64,000 nucleotides of DNA from Siphonobacter sp. BAB-5405 (GTDB lineage: Bacteria > Bacteroidota > Bacteroidia > Cytophagales > Spirosomataceae), in the NCBI RefSeq assembly GCF_002872335.1, contig NZ_NJAG01000013.1:1-64000 (forward strand), read 5' to 3'. A program made the position numbers and the translations under genes. Shown piece after piece: positions 24,036 through 33,763 of this stretch. The notes under the pieces are model-generated. The model was not told where the DNA came from. It searched no databases and saw nothing but the letters and a program-made list of their open reading frames with translations. Within the stretch, counting starts at the first letter, position 1. Every line of letters starts with the position of its first letter.

Positions 24036-26015
24036 ATGAAATACCTTTTACCTGCTTTAAACGTACGAGTCCTAAGTCTGTTGCTGTGCCTGTTGGGTTC
24101 ACTTTCCGCAACGTCCCAACAGATTGGCTGGGTTACCTTCGATCAGCTTCCTCGCGATAAACAACTGTACGCCCGCGACGATAACAATACGGCCATTGTA
24201 CCGATCTCAGGCCGAACGACGGGTACAGACTGGGAATACATGTCCGTGATTACGTACCGCGGTAAGGAGAAGTATTCCTACCATAAAGCAGCTTTTACCT
24301 TTACCCCCAATACTAACCGGGCCACCTTTCAGTTATCACCTGCCATCAAAGCCGAACTTGCCGAATATTCCTTTCAGATCTACTGCTGCCGCAAGCAGGA
24401 TTCGGTCCTGATGGCCACCCGAAGTGAAGTCGTTGCGGGTGATTTTTTCGTCATTCAGGGGCAGTCCAATGCCAACGCCATCAAACCCTATAACTATTAC
24501 AACGAATACGCCCGTACCTTTTCGAGTACGCCCGCTCAGAGTCCAAACGGTGTTTCCCAGGCGGATACGAACTGGATCGCGGCGGGTTGGGCCGTTTCTC
24601 CGGTAGGTTACTGGGGTCAGGAATTACAGAAGCAAATTATTGAAACCTATAAAATTCCCGTTTGCGTCATTAACGGAGCTTTTCCGGGTACAAAAATTGC
24701 TGAGCAATTAGGCGGGATTTACGATCATTTGCTGTACCGGATTCAGAAGTCCCGCATCAGCCGCATCCGGGCTTATTTCTATTACCAGGGTGAAGATGAC
24801 ATTCTGGGCTTTACGGAAAATTATCCGGCTCAGTTTGACCAGTTACAGAAGAAGTGGCAAAAGGACATGCCCATGGTAGACCGCTTCGTCATTATGCAGC
24901 TGAATCTGCTCTTTTCCAAAAACTATACGGCCGGAGCCATTCGGGAATTGCAGCGAAAAAGCCCGACCCTGTATCCGAAAAATGACCACTTCGCTACCGT
25001 AGGCTTACCGTCTTATGACGGCATTCATTATGAAGTACCGGGTTATCAGGAACTCGCCGAACGGCTTTTCCGCTTTCTTTCGCCCAAACTTTATAAATCT
25101 ACCGATACCCTGCAGATTCGTACCCCCAACATCCAGAAGGTATTTTACGGAAACGCCGAAAAAACGAGTATTGTGCTGGAATTTGATGCTAACCAGACAA
25201 TGGTATGGCCTGACGATCAGTTGCTAAAAGATGAATCGGGTAAATCGGTTACCGTCAGCTTGAAAGACTTTTTCTATCTGGACGGCAAGGAAACTTCCGT
25301 AGCTCCCGTTACTTCAGGGCAGGCCAGCGGCAATCAGGTAGTGCTTACGCTTCGAAATCCAATCGCAGCAACTAAGCTCAATTATCTGCCTTCGTACAAC
25401 ATCCTGACGGATATGCGTGCCTTCCCAGGACCCTTTCTGTCAAATAGCCGGGGTCTAGGAGCATTTACTTTTCACGAATTTCCAATTGCAACGGCCATTG
25501 AGTTATCCTTAAAAGCTCAACTCAATCGAAGTGTCGTCTCTCTGAACTGGCCCACTGTACCCAATGTCCAACGTTACCGCCTGGAACGGAAGACGGCTTC
25601 AACCAACACCTATGAATTACTAGCTGAACTGAAGGGCGACGCTACTTCTTACGAAGACCGAAATACGGAGCCCAGTCAGACCTATACCTATCGCTTAAAA
25701 GCCATTAGTGCAGTTTCTGAATCCCCGTACGCTTCCACTGAAATTCAAAGCCCGGCTTTATCGGAAGAATACTTAACGGCGAATTGGCAGGTTAAGCCTA
25801 ACCCAGCCACAACGAAAGCCTATCTGACGTTTGGAGCAACGCTGAAAGGAACCTTAATGCTGTATAGTTTACAGGGCACGTTACTGGCTCAACGGGAAAT
25901 TTCCGAAGAAAAATCAACGGACTTGAACGTGCAAACGCTTAAACCCGGTATCTATGTACTGACGCTGGTGACCGATACGGGCCTGAAAGTAAGTAAACGA
26001 TTGATGAAGTATTAA
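24036..26015 (+). CDS. Secreted sialate O-acetylesterase-like protein, T9SS cargo
   Basis: A 659-residue exported protein. A signal peptide spans about residues 1-28 (LSLLLCLLGSLSATSQQ). The SGNH/SASA-type hydrolase region has the nucleophile block GQSNA with S144, the YYQGEDD segment, and SYDGIHY, which supplies the Asp and His of the catalytic set. A fibronectin type III-like domain follows (about 490-580) and the last 75 residues are a T9SS type A sorting domain (VKPNPATTKAYL ... LKPGIYVLTL ... KRLMKY). It is therefore secreted across the outer membrane and probably deacetylates a glycan. The ATG at 24036 fits the signal peptide. The substrate is unknown. Confidence 0.82.
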   Translation: MKYLLPALNVRVLSLLLCLLGSLSATSQQIGWVTFDQLPRDKQLYARDDNNTAIVPISGRTTGTDWEYMSVITYRGKEKYSYHKAAFTFTPNTNRATFQLSPAIKAELAEYSFQIYCCRKQDSVLMATRSEVVAGDFFVIQGQSNANAIKPYNYYNEYARTFSSTPAQSPNGVSQADTNWIAAGWAVSPVGYWGQELQKQIIETYKIPVCVINGAFPGTKIAEQLGGIYDHLLYRIQKSRISRIRAYFYYQGEDDILGFTENYPAQFDQLQKKWQKDMPMVDRFVIMQLNLLFSKNYTAGAIRELQRKSPTLYPKNDHFATVGLPSYDGIHYEVPGYQELAERLFRFLSPKLYKSTDTLQIRTPNIQKVFYGNAEKTSIVLEFDANQTMVWPDDQLLKDESGKSVTVSLKDFFYLDGKETSVAPVTSGQASGNQVVLTLRNPIAATKLNYLPSYNILTDMRAFPGPFLSNSRGLGAFTFHEFPIATAIELSLKAQLNRSVVSLNWPTVPNVQRYRLERKTASTNTYELLAELKGDATSYEDRNTEPSQTYTYRLKAISAVSESPYASTEIQSPALSEEYLTANWQVKPNPATTKAYLTFGATLKGTLMLYSLQGTLLAQREISEEKSTDLNVQTLKPGIYVLTLVTDTGLKVSKRLMKY

Positions 26016-26115
26016 ACCGTCGAAAGTCTATTCGAATTCGGCTGATGTATGCAGGGGCTATCCGCAGGGATGCCCTTTGCTGGTTTTCCCCAGTACCTGA
26101 ATCCTTCTTCCTATC

Positions 26116-27327
26116 ATGACGCAAACGTCTCCTTCCCGCACGACTCGACCCCTCATTGCCTCGCTGGTTTTTCTAGTGATATACGCTTTGATTTTTGTGT
26201 ATAAACGCTTTTTCAGCGAAGCCCTGTATCAGGATGAAATTCACTTTCTGCAAACCGCCATTCAGTTCAGTAAAGAACCAATTCCTTCGCTGAAGTTACT
26301 CGAAACGTACGGAGAGCTGAATACGCCCCTGCCTTTTATACTGGGTGGCTGGATCATTCGGTTATTTGGCGAAGACATTTTTTACCTGCGGATGCTGAAT
26401 TTCGTTCTGAGCTATGGCATTCTTCTCCTGTTTATCTGGACCCCGCCCCGGCCTACGGCTCGTCTGTGGGTAAGCCTGATCGGCATTTTCCTGTTTCCCA
26501 GTTATTACCTCTGCAGCATTTACTACTACACGGACATTATTGCCATGATTTGCGTGCTGCTGGGTTTTGTGTATTACCTGCGGAATTCACACGTGGTAGC
26601 CAGTCTGTTTTTTATCGCAGCGGTTTGTTCACGGCAGTATATGATTGCCTTTCCAGCCGCAATCCTCATGCATCTGGCCTGGCAATCGTATCAACGCAAT
26701 GGTTGGGGGTTTATCGCGGTTTTTTTCAAGCAAACGCCCTGGCTTGCTTACCTGTTGGCCGTACTGAGTCTGGTACCCTGGATTTTACTGTGGAAAGGAG
26801 CGGCTCCGGCGGCCGAAATGGCCCGTCAGTATTACGAGACGGGTAAGATTTATAATCTGGGTTTTGTCCTCTACGCCAGTTCCTGTATCAGCGTCTATTT
26901 TGTCATTCCCGAAGCCCTGATGACCCGCCGCTGGGGTCACTATCTGGCTTATCCCCGGAAGAATCCCCTTCTCTTTAGTGGCCTGGTTATTGTAGTTCTG
27001 GTTATTGCTGTATTCTTCCCGGCTCAGCAAACGAATAACAAGTATTTTGACTGGCCGTATCTGGGCTATGTTGATCAGGGATTGACCCTAATCGGACTTT
27101 CGGGCCTTGTCAAACAATTGCTGTACGCCGCTCTGATGCTCCTGCTGTTGATGCGATTCATTACACCCGAGCTTTCGCTGGGTAGCTGGGTACTACTGAT
27201 TAATCTGCTAATGCTCGGAAAAGCTCAACTTTCCTGGGATAAGTATTCGCTGCCAACCGTACTCATCCTATGGTATTTGACCTTGTTTAACGCGTATTGG
27301 CCCCTACAGAAGAAAACAGAAGACTAA
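26116..27327 (+). CDS. GT-C-like integral membrane protein, possible glycosyltransferase
   Basis: A 403-residue protein with about ten hydrophobic helices. After the first helix comes an extracytoplasmic segment with acidic residues (YQDEIHFLQTAIQF) and LNTPLPFILGGWIIRLFGE, an arrangement like GT-C mannosyl/arabinosyl transferases. No soluble catalytic domain is visible. It lies 100 bases after the secreted esterase gene on the same strand and is followed by a strong bidirectional terminator. It could transfer a sugar from a polyprenyl carrier, but the family is only suggested by topology. Confidence 0.55.
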   Translation: MTQTSPSRTTRPLIASLVFLVIYALIFVYKRFFSEALYQDEIHFLQTAIQFSKEPIPSLKLLETYGELNTPLPFILGGWIIRLFGEDIFYLRMLNFVLSYGILLLFIWTPPRPTARLWVSLIGIFLFPSYYLCSIYYYTDIIAMICVLLGFVYYLRNSHVVASLFFIAAVCSRQYMIAFPAAILMHLAWQSYQRNGWGFIAVFFKQTPWLAYLLAVLSLVPWILLWKGAAPAAEMARQYYETGKIYNLGFVLYASSCISVYFVIPEALMTRRWGHYLAYPRKNPLLFSGLVIVVLVIAVFFPAQQTNNKYFDWPYLGYVDQGLTLIGLSGLVKQLLYAALMLLLLMRFITPELSLGSWVLLINLLMLGKAQLSWDKYSLPTVLILWYLTLFNAYWPLQKKTED

Positions 27328-27350
27328 ACGTAGCTAAATCGCACCATCCT

Positions 27351-27396
27351 AAAAGAAAACGTTCCGAAACTGAGCTTCGGAACGTTTTCTTTTTGA
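27351..27396. terminator. Strong bidirectional terminator
   Basis: A perfect 18-bp stem (27351-27368 with 27376-27393) with a 7-base loop lies between two convergent glycosyltransferase-type genes. A and T tracts flank it on both strands. Confidence 0.92.
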
Positions 27397-27416
27397 ATCG
27401 TAGACTTTGTATGTAC

Positions 27417-28127
27417 CTATCCGCCCAGACCGTACTTAATGATACAGTAAATGGCCCGGAAGCCGTCTTTCCAGTTGATTTTTTTGCCTTCCTCGTAGGT
27501 GCGACCGTAATATGAAACACCTACTTCATAAATCCGGATGCCCTTAATCCGGGAAATTTTGGCCGTTACTTCGGGTTCAAAGCCGAACCGTTTTTCTTCT
27601 AAAGTCAGTCCTTTCAGCAGATCGGCCCGAAAAAGTTTGTAACACGTTTCCATATCCGTCAGGTTGAGATTGGTAAACATGTTACTGGCGAAAGTCAGCA
27701 TTTTGTTGCCGATGGAATGCCAGAAGAACAAAATCCGGTGCGGACGACCGCCCATGAACCGGGAACCGTACACCACGTCGGCATAGCCATTGATGATCGG
27801 TTTCAACAGTAAGTTAAATTCCTCGGGATCGTACTCCAGATCTGCATCCTGTACAATAATATAATCTCCTTTGGCTGCTTTAAAACCGGTATGTAAAGCG
27901 GCTCCCTTTCCCTGATTTACTTCGTGTTTCAAGTACGTTAAATCCAGGTGGGGATGCAGACTTTGAAATTCCTTAACGGCCCGTTCCGTCTGATCTTTTG
28001 AGCAGTCGTTGATGACAATAATTTCTTTCTGAAAAGGCTGAAGGAGTTGAATAGATTCCAATCGCGAAAGAACTCTTTGGATCGTCTTTTCTTCGTTGTA
28101 TGCTGGAACAATAACAGATAGTAACAT
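27417..28127 (-). CDS. Family 2 glycosyltransferase (DPM1/polyprenol-phosphate type)
   Basis: A 236-residue GT-A enzyme with no membrane anchor. It starts LLSVIVPAYNEEKTI, the nucleotide-binding block of family 2. The DxD metal site is D94-x-D96 in VQDADLEYDPEEF. GSRFMGGRPHR and the ETCYKLFRADLL region are typical of polyprenyl-phosphate mannose/glucose synthases. It likely charges undecaprenyl phosphate with a hexose for later use by GT-C enzymes such as the two encoded nearby (10834 and 26116). The start at 28127 fits the first beta strand. Confidence 0.88.
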   Translation of the reverse strand: MLLSVIVPAYNEEKTIQRVLSRLESIQLLQPFQKEIIVINDCSKDQTERAVKEFQSLHPHLDLTYLKHEVNQGKGAALHTGFKAAKGDYIIVQDADLEYDPEEFNLLLKPIINGYADVVYGSRFMGGRPHRILFFWHSIGNKMLTFASNMFTNLNLTDMETCYKLFRADLLKGLTLEEKRFGFEPEVTAKISRIKGIRIYEVGVSYYGRTYEEGKKINWKDGFRAIYCIIKYGLGG

Positions 28128-28414
28128 GTAAACGCGATAGGGTAAGATCGAAAGTTCGGGAAGTAGCTTTAAAAAAGCCTGAAAAGATAGGCAGAAAATT
28201 CCATAGGAGCGGAATAAGCACCAGGATCAGTTACCAGACTTACAGCGGTTTGCGAACACGTTCCTGCTCTTATCATACCTAAATAAACCACTGAACTACA
28301 GCCACTTGTAGCAAAAAATTATTATAACAACGCGTATACGTACCTATTTATCTGCTCTTTTAAAAAAATAGAAGGCAGGTATTCAGAATTCAAATCAATC
28401 AGGCCTTTTTAAAC

Positions 28415-29854
28415 TTATTCTTCCCGCAGTTTGCTTTGTTTTTTCCCATACAGAAAATAAATCGCGAAGCCAATCAGCAACCATACGATCAGGCGAATCC
28501 AGGTATCTACGGGCAGGGAAAACATCATGAGCAAACACGTGAGGATTCCTAAAATAGGCACTACAGGTACCCAGGGCGTACGGAATGGACGAGGCGTCTC
28601 GGGTTGACGTTTTCGGAGGACAATCACGCCCAGACAAACCATTACAAAAGCCAGTAATGTACCGATACTAACCATTTCACCCACGATATGAATGGGCATG
28701 AACCCGGCAAATAAACTGATGAAAACGCATAGTAAAACGTTGGATTTATGCGGTGTCTGAAAACGCGGATGCAGGCTGGAAAAGACCCTAGGCAGCAGGC
28801 CGTCTTTACTCATGGTATAGAATACCCGGGACTGTCCCAGCAAGTCCACCATGATTACGGAGGTATACCCAATCAGAATTCCCAAGATGATCAGTTGCTG
28901 TAGCCACTGATATGGTGTTTTTTCGATCGCGACGGCGATGGGAGCCGCACTATTTTTGAATTCCGTATAGTGAGCCATACCCGTAAGGACAAAGCCAAAG
29001 ACCACGAATAATACCGTACAGATGGCCAAAGACCCAATAATGCCAATGGGCATGGTTCGTTGGGGATTGCGGGCTTCCTGAGCCATCGCCGCTACAATGT
29101 CGAAACCAATGAATACGAAGAAAATCACACCGGCTCCGCGAAGGATTCCACTCGCTCCGAATTCGCCGAAAGTACCCGTGTTTTCAGGAATGAACGGATG
29201 ATAGTTCTCCGGTTTGATGTACTGAATACCCAACGCAATAAACACGATTACTACGGCCACTTTGATCGCCACAATGATGCCATTCACCCAGGCCGATCCC
29301 TTCGTACCGCGAATGATAATGGCGGTGATGATCCAGAGAATAAGCAGGGCCGGCAAATTCATAATTCCGCTGACTGTACTACCATTCGCCAGCGTTACGG
29401 CTTCAAAAGGACCGCGTACCCACTGCGGTGGCAGGTGAATCCCGTAGGAAGACAGAAATTTAATCAGGTACTGCGACCAGCTAATCGAAACGGTTGCTGC
29501 TCCTACAGAGTATTCGAGGATTAAATCCCAGCCGATGATCCAGGCGAAAAGTTCGCCCATGGTGGCGTAGGCATACGTATAGGCACTACCCGCTACGGGC
29601 ACCATGGAAGCAAATTCGGCGTAACATAAGGCACTGAATGCACAACCAACAGCGGCCAGCAAAAAGGATAGCACGACGGCCGGACCCGTATTGTTGGCTG
29701 CCGCAATGCCCGTCAGCGAAAACAAGCCGGCTCCAATGATTACGCCAATGCCAATGGCAATTAGATTCCAGGAACTCAGGCTTCGTTTCAGGGTATTACT
29801 GCCTTGTTCGGCAGCTTCGGTTTGCAGCGAAGCAATGGACTTAATCCGGCTCAT
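28415..29854 (-). CDS. APC-family amino acid permease
   Basis: A 479-residue transporter with about 12 helices. The signature GIGVIIGAGLFSLTGIAA (helix 1) is typical of cationic/neutral amino acid permeases (YfnA, CAT-like). FIGFDIVAAMAQEARNPQRTMP, in the helix 6-7 region, is also characteristic. A longer open frame extends to 30019 but runs into the upstream terminator, so I place the start at the ATG at 29854 (MSRIKSIASLQTE). The substrate cannot be told from sequence. Confidence 0.88.
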   Translation of the reverse strand: MSRIKSIASLQTEAAEQGSNTLKRSLSSWNLIAIGIGVIIGAGLFSLTGIAAANNTGPAVVLSFLLAAVGCAFSALCYAEFASMVPVAGSAYTYAYATMGELFAWIIGWDLILEYSVGAATVSISWSQYLIKFLSSYGIHLPPQWVRGPFEAVTLANGSTVSGIMNLPALLILWIITAIIIRGTKGSAWVNGIIVAIKVAVVIVFIALGIQYIKPENYHPFIPENTGTFGEFGASGILRGAGVIFFVFIGFDIVAAMAQEARNPQRTMPIGIIGSLAICTVLFVVFGFVLTGMAHYTEFKNSAAPIAVAIEKTPYQWLQQLIILGILIGYTSVIMVDLLGQSRVFYTMSKDGLLPRVFSSLHPRFQTPHKSNVLLCVFISLFAGFMPIHIVGEMVSIGTLLAFVMVCLGVIVLRKRQPETPRPFRTPWVPVVPILGILTCLLMMFSLPVDTWIRLIVWLLIGFAIYFLYGKKQSKLREE

Positions 29855-29980
29855 TAATCTATCTTTTTGGTAGGGAATTTTGTAAATATAATTTGCGAAG
29901 GGCGATCCCGCTATCGTTGACCCTGAAAATAGGATCATCTGGAACGAAAGTGCGGCAAGTTTCCGGACTTTCAAGCCATA

Positions 29981-30009
29981 AAAAAAGGCTGGATCGCTCC
30001 AGCCTTTTT
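29981..30009 (-). terminator. Terminator after accC
   Basis: A 12-bp perfect stem (29982-29993 with 29998-30009) with a 4-base loop. On the minus strand it is followed by a T tract, so it ends the efp-accB-accC unit 22 bases after the accC stop. Confidence 0.88.
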
Positions 30010-30031
30010 CAGTATCCATACCAGTTGACTC

Positions 30032-31371
30032 TTAAAGTCCACTGAAATCGAAGTCATTGAGGAATTGCGTCGTGAACTGTCCACTTTGGAAAGATGGATC
30101 GTCCATGAGTCGCAAATGGAAAGGAATCGTCGTTTTTACGCCTTCAATAACGAATTCCGACAGAGCCCGTTTCATCCGCGTAATCACTTCCTCCCGACTC
30201 TGACCCGTTACGATTACCTTGGCAATCATGGAATCATAATTCGGCGGAATGGTGTAACCCGCGTATACGTGGCTGTCAATCCGTACGCCGTGTCCACCGG
30301 GCAGGTGCAGCGTCGTGATTTTGCCGGGAGCCGGACGGAAATTATGTCCGGGATCTTCGGCATTGATGCGGCATTCCATCGAGTACAGTTTCGGGCTGTA
30401 GCTCTGACCTGAAATGGGTACACCGGCGGCCACTTTGATTTGTTCTTTGATCAAATCGAAATCGGTTACTTCTTCCGTAATCGGGTGTTCTACCTGAATA
30501 CGGGTGTTCATTTCCATGAAGTAGAAGTTACCGTGTTTGTCAACGAGGAACTCAATGGTACCCGCTCCTTCGTAACCGATGGCGGATGCTCCTTTGATGG
30601 CGGCCTCACCCATTTTCGCCCGTAACTCCGGCGTAATGATGGGAGAAGGCGTTTCTTCGACCAGTTTCTGGTGACGACGCTGGATGGAGCAATCGCGTTC
30701 GGACAGGTGGCATACCCGACCAAATTGATCCCCTACGATCTGAATTTCGATGTGACGGGGTTCTTCCACGAATTTCTCCATGTACAGACCATCGTTGCCG
30801 AACGCCGCCGCCGATTCCGTACGAGCGTCGTGCCAGGCTTTTTCGAATTCTTCTTCGCTGCGAATGACCCGCATACCGCGTCCACCTCCACCGGCCGTAG
30901 CTTGATGATGACGGGGTAAATGCCACGGGCCAACTCGATTCCCTGCTCCAGGGATTCCAGCAAACCGTCAGAACCGGGGATAACCGGTACGCCAGCGGCT
31001 TTCATGGTTGCCTTGGCCGTAGCCTTGTCACCCATGGAATTGATTTGCTCGGGAGTAGCTCCAATGAACTTGATTCCGTATTCGCGGCAGATTTGCGAAA
31101 ACTCGGCATTTTCCGAAAGGAATCCATAACCGGGGTGAATGGCATCGGCACCGGTTACTTCAGCCGCTGAAATCAAGTTGGGGATACTTAAATAAGACTG
31201 GCGACTTGGCGGAGGCCCGATACATACTGCCTCATCCGCAAAACGTACGTGCAGACTTTCGCGATCGGCAGTCGAGTATACAGCCACCGTTTTAATACCC
31301 ATTTCCCGACAGGTACGGATGATCCGCAGGGCAATCTCGCCACGGTTGGCAATTAATATCTTTTTAAACAT
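30032..31371 (-). CDS. accC: Acetyl-CoA carboxylase, biotin carboxylase subunit (frameshifted in this sequence)
   Basis: Biotin carboxylase charges the biotin of AccB with CO2 using ATP. The N-terminal part (31371 to about 30900) reads [20 protein letters not shown] through [20 protein letters not shown] and YPVIIK. The C-terminal part, from [15 protein letters not shown], is in another frame. Between them, adding one G near 30900 restores the glycine-rich ATP loop [13 protein letters not shown] exactly. Corrected length is 446 residues, the normal size. All later motifs are intact ([20 protein letters not shown]). accC is essential, so a base lost in sequencing or assembly is more likely than a dead gene. 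It is downstream of accB by 90 bases. Confidence 0.93.
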
Positions 31372-31461
31372 CTTTTCAGTTTGCAGTTTTCGGTTTTCCG
31401 TATTCACTAAAATTAACGTCCGCTCCTACTGAAAACGGACGTCTGAAAACAGAAAACTAAC

Positions 31462-31935
31462 TTACACAGGTTCAACTAAGAACAGCGGCTGGTCGTATTC
31501 TACCGGCGTGGCATTTTCAACCAGTACTTTCACGATACGGCCAGATACTTCTGACTCGATTTCGTTGAAAAGTTTCATGGCTTCAACCACACAAACTACT
31601 TTACCGGGTTTGATTTCCGTACCTACTTCCACGAATGCCGGAGCATCGGGGCTACCCGCCCGGTAGAACGTACCGATCATGGGTGACTTAACCGTAATCA
31701 GGTTGGAAGCTTCCGCCGCCGCTGCAGGCTGGGCTGGAGCCGCCGGAGCACTCGGGGTAACTACCGGAGCCGGAGCGGCTACGGGGGCTGCTACCGGAGC
31801 TGGAGCCGCCACGGGAGCTGCTACACCCGCGTAACGCTTCACGCTGATTTTCAGGTCAGTTGTTTCAATGTTTACTTCGTCCAATCCAGACTGGGCGATG
31901 AAATCAAGTAGATGTTGTATGTCTTTGGTTTCCAT
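31462..31935 (-). CDS. accB: Acetyl-CoA carboxylase biotin carboxyl carrier protein
   Basis: A 157-residue carrier. After an N-terminal helical segment comes an Ala/Pro-rich flexible linker (about residues 38-76) and the biotinyl domain, where biotin is attached to K121 in the EAMKLFNEIE motif (the usual form has Met for Phe). The carrier shuttles carboxybiotin between AccC and the carboxyltransferase. It is encoded 54 bases after efp and 90 before accC, the standard Bacteroidota order. The carboxyltransferase genes are not in this window. Confidence 0.96.
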   Translation of the reverse strand: METKDIQHLLDFIAQSGLDEVNIETTDLKISVKRYAGVAAPVAAPAPVAAPVAAPAPVVTPSAPAAPAQPAAAAEASNLITVKSPMIGTFYRAGSPDAPAFVEVGTEIKPGKVVCVVEAMKLFNEIESEVSGRIVKVLVENATPVEYDQPLFLVEPV

Positions 31936-31989
31936 TGTGAATGAATTTTCGGTCTTGAAGAGTCGACGCGTACAGGCCGACTGGCGGTA

Positions 31990-32553
31990 TTACTTTACGC
32001 GTTCTACGTAATCGTAGGTACGGGTATCGATCCGGATTTTTTCACCTTGCTCGATAAACAGAGGTACCATGATTTTAGCACCCGTTTCTACTTCTACGGG
32101 TTTCTTGGGGGAGTTAGCCGTATCCCCGCGGATGCCGGGTTCAGCGTAGGTTACTTCCAGTTCAACGAAGGGAGGTAATTCCATCGTTAAGGGAGCTTCC
32201 GTTTCCGTATTGATCAGAATTTCAACGTTCTGTCCTTCTTTCATCAGATCAGCACCTTCCACGAGTTTTTCGTCCAGCGTAATCTGATCGAACGTTTCGT
32301 TATCCATGAAGTTGTAACCCGTTTCGTCTTTGTAAAGAAACTGGAACGTGCGACGTTCTACCCGTACTGGATAAATTGCTACGCCAGAGTTGAACGTGTT
32401 ATCAATAACCCGACCCGTGGTGAGGTTCCGCAATTTCGTACGTACGAAAGCGGGGCCTTTACCGGGTTTCACGTGTAAGAATTCAACAATTTGGAACAGG
32501 TCGTTATTGTAATTAATGACCAGGCCGTTTTTGATGTCTGCGGTCGTTGCCAT
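31990..32553 (-). CDS. efp: Translation elongation factor P
   Basis: A 187-residue protein that rescues ribosomes stalled at polyproline. It has the three beta-barrel domains of EF-P, with K32 at the tip of the loop in KPGKGPAF; this lysine is the site modified in many bacteria. Typical segments are FVRTKLRNLTTG, YKDETGYNFMDNETF and the C-terminal IRIDTRTYDYVERV. The ATG at 32553 gives MATTADIKNG, the usual start; a frame open to 32592 adds atypical residues. A terminator hairpin separates it from fabH. Confidence 0.96.
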   Translation of the reverse strand: MATTADIKNGLVINYNNDLFQIVEFLHVKPGKGPAFVRTKLRNLTTGRVIDNTFNSGVAIYPVRVERRTFQFLYKDETGYNFMDNETFDQITLDEKLVEGADLMKEGQNVEILINTETEAPLTMELPPFVELEVTYAEPGIRGDTANSPKKPVEVETGAKIMVPLFIEQGEKIRIDTRTYDYVERVK

Positions 32554-32631
32554 GAAGGAGAATTTTTGAATGCTTGAGTTGCTGGATTCCAAACGGATAT
32601 TTCGTGAACCGGAACCAGGGTATTTGATAAT

Positions 32632-32662
32632 AAAAGTAGCCAGGATTTCTGCTGGCTACTTT
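32632..32662 (-). terminator. Terminator-like hairpin between fabH and efp
   Basis: An 11-bp stem (32633-32643 with 32652-32662) with an 8-base loop, followed on the minus strand by a T-rich run. It suggests that efp is transcribed at least partly from its own promoter. Confidence 0.65.
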
Positions 32663-32710
32663 CTTCGTATTCAAAGCCTGATGAACATCAGGAAAGATGC
32701 GTACAGAAAG

Positions 32711-33697
32711 TTAGATCGCCCACTTTACCAAAGCGGCACCCCAGGTAAACCCACCGCCAAAGGCAGCCAGTACCAGATTGTCGCCTTTCTTGAGTTGGCT
32801 TTCGTAATCCCACAAACACAGTGGAATCGTAGCTGCGGTGGTATTACCGTACTTGTGAATATTGAGCATTACCTTTTCGGGCCCAATGCCCATGCGTTGA
32901 GCCGTCGCATCAATGATGCGTTTGTTGGCCTGGTGAGGCACCAGCCAGGCAATCTCTTCGCTGGTCAATTGATTTCGCTCCATGATTTCGGCGGCGACTT
33001 CGGCCATTCGTACCACGGCGAATTTGAATACCGCCTGACCTTCCTGACGGGCAAAGTGCTCGCGGTTCTGTACCGTTTCCAGCGTGGGTGGATACTTGCT
33101 CCCGCCCGCCTTCTGGTACAAATGTTGCACTCCAGCTCCATCCGAATAAACTTTCGAATCTATAATACCGTATCCATCGGCATTGGGTTCGAGCAAAACA
33201 GCTCCGGCTCCGTCACCAAACAGCACACACGTCGTCCGATCCTGATAATCAACGATCGACGACATTTTATCAGCTCCTACCACAATGACTTTACGGTATT
33301 TCCCGGTTTCGATAAACTGAGATCCGATGGTCAGTGCATAGACAAAGCCCGAGCAGGCCGCTCCTAGATCGAAGCTGGGTACGTGACCCAGACCACAAGC
33401 CGTTGCAATCAGATTGGCCGTTGAAGGAAATACGTAGTCGGGAGTAACCGTTGCACACAGCAATAAATCTATTTCTTCCGGCTTCGTATTCGTTTTGGCC
33501 AGTAAGCCCTTCACTGCTTCAATGCCCATGACCGAAGTCCCTTGTCCTTCGCCTTTGAGAATATGACGCTCCTTGATGCCCGTACGACTCGTAATCCATT
33601 CGTCTGAAGTATCTACCATTGTCGAAAGTTCTTCATTCGTCAATATGTAGTCAGGCACGTATCCGTGAACGCCCGTGATCGCTGCAGTGATTTTCAT
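32711..33697 (-). CDS. fabH: Beta-ketoacyl-ACP synthase III
   Basis: KAS III condenses acetyl-CoA with malonyl-ACP to start fatty acid synthesis. The 328-residue protein has the complete catalytic triad: C115 in LGAACSGF, H255 in VPHQANKR and N285 in YGNTTAAT. The ATG at 33697 gives [15 protein letters not shown], the expected start; a longer frame begins with unrelated residues. It follows plsX by 66 bases with a hairpin between. The family is certain. Confidence 0.96.
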   Translation of the reverse strand: MKITAAITGVHGYVPDYILTNEELSTMVDTSDEWITSRTGIKERHILKGEGQGTSVMGIEAVKGLLAKTNTKPEEIDLLLCATVTPDYVFPSTANLIATACGLGHVPSFDLGAACSGFVYALTIGSQFIETGKYRKVIVVGADKMSSIVDYQDRTTCVLFGDGAGAVLLEPNADGYGIIDSKVYSDGAGVQHLYQKAGGSKYPPTLETVQNREHFARQEGQAVFKFAVVRMAEVAAEIMERNQLTSEEIAWLVPHQANKRIIDATAQRMGIGPEKVMLNIHKYGNTTAATIPLCLWDYESQLKKGDNLVLAAFGGGFTWGAALVKWAI

Positions 33698-33712
33698 AGT
33701 GTATTCTAAAGC

Positions 33713-33756
33713 AAAAAAGCACGAAGCCACTGCCCATACGTCGGCGGATTCGTGCT
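33713..33756 (-). terminator. Terminator-like hairpin between plsX and fabH
   Basis: An inverted repeat (33719-33728 with 33746-33755, one mismatch) is followed on the minus strand by six Ts. It may be an attenuator that lowers fabH transcription from the upstream promoter. Confidence 0.55.
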
Positions 33757-33763
33757 CACTTTG

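Noticed and set aside
30733-30930. Programmed ribosomal frameshifting in accC
   Set aside because: No slippery heptamer or stimulating structure is seen at the join, other AccC genes are not frameshifted, and tilS shows the same kind of lost base.
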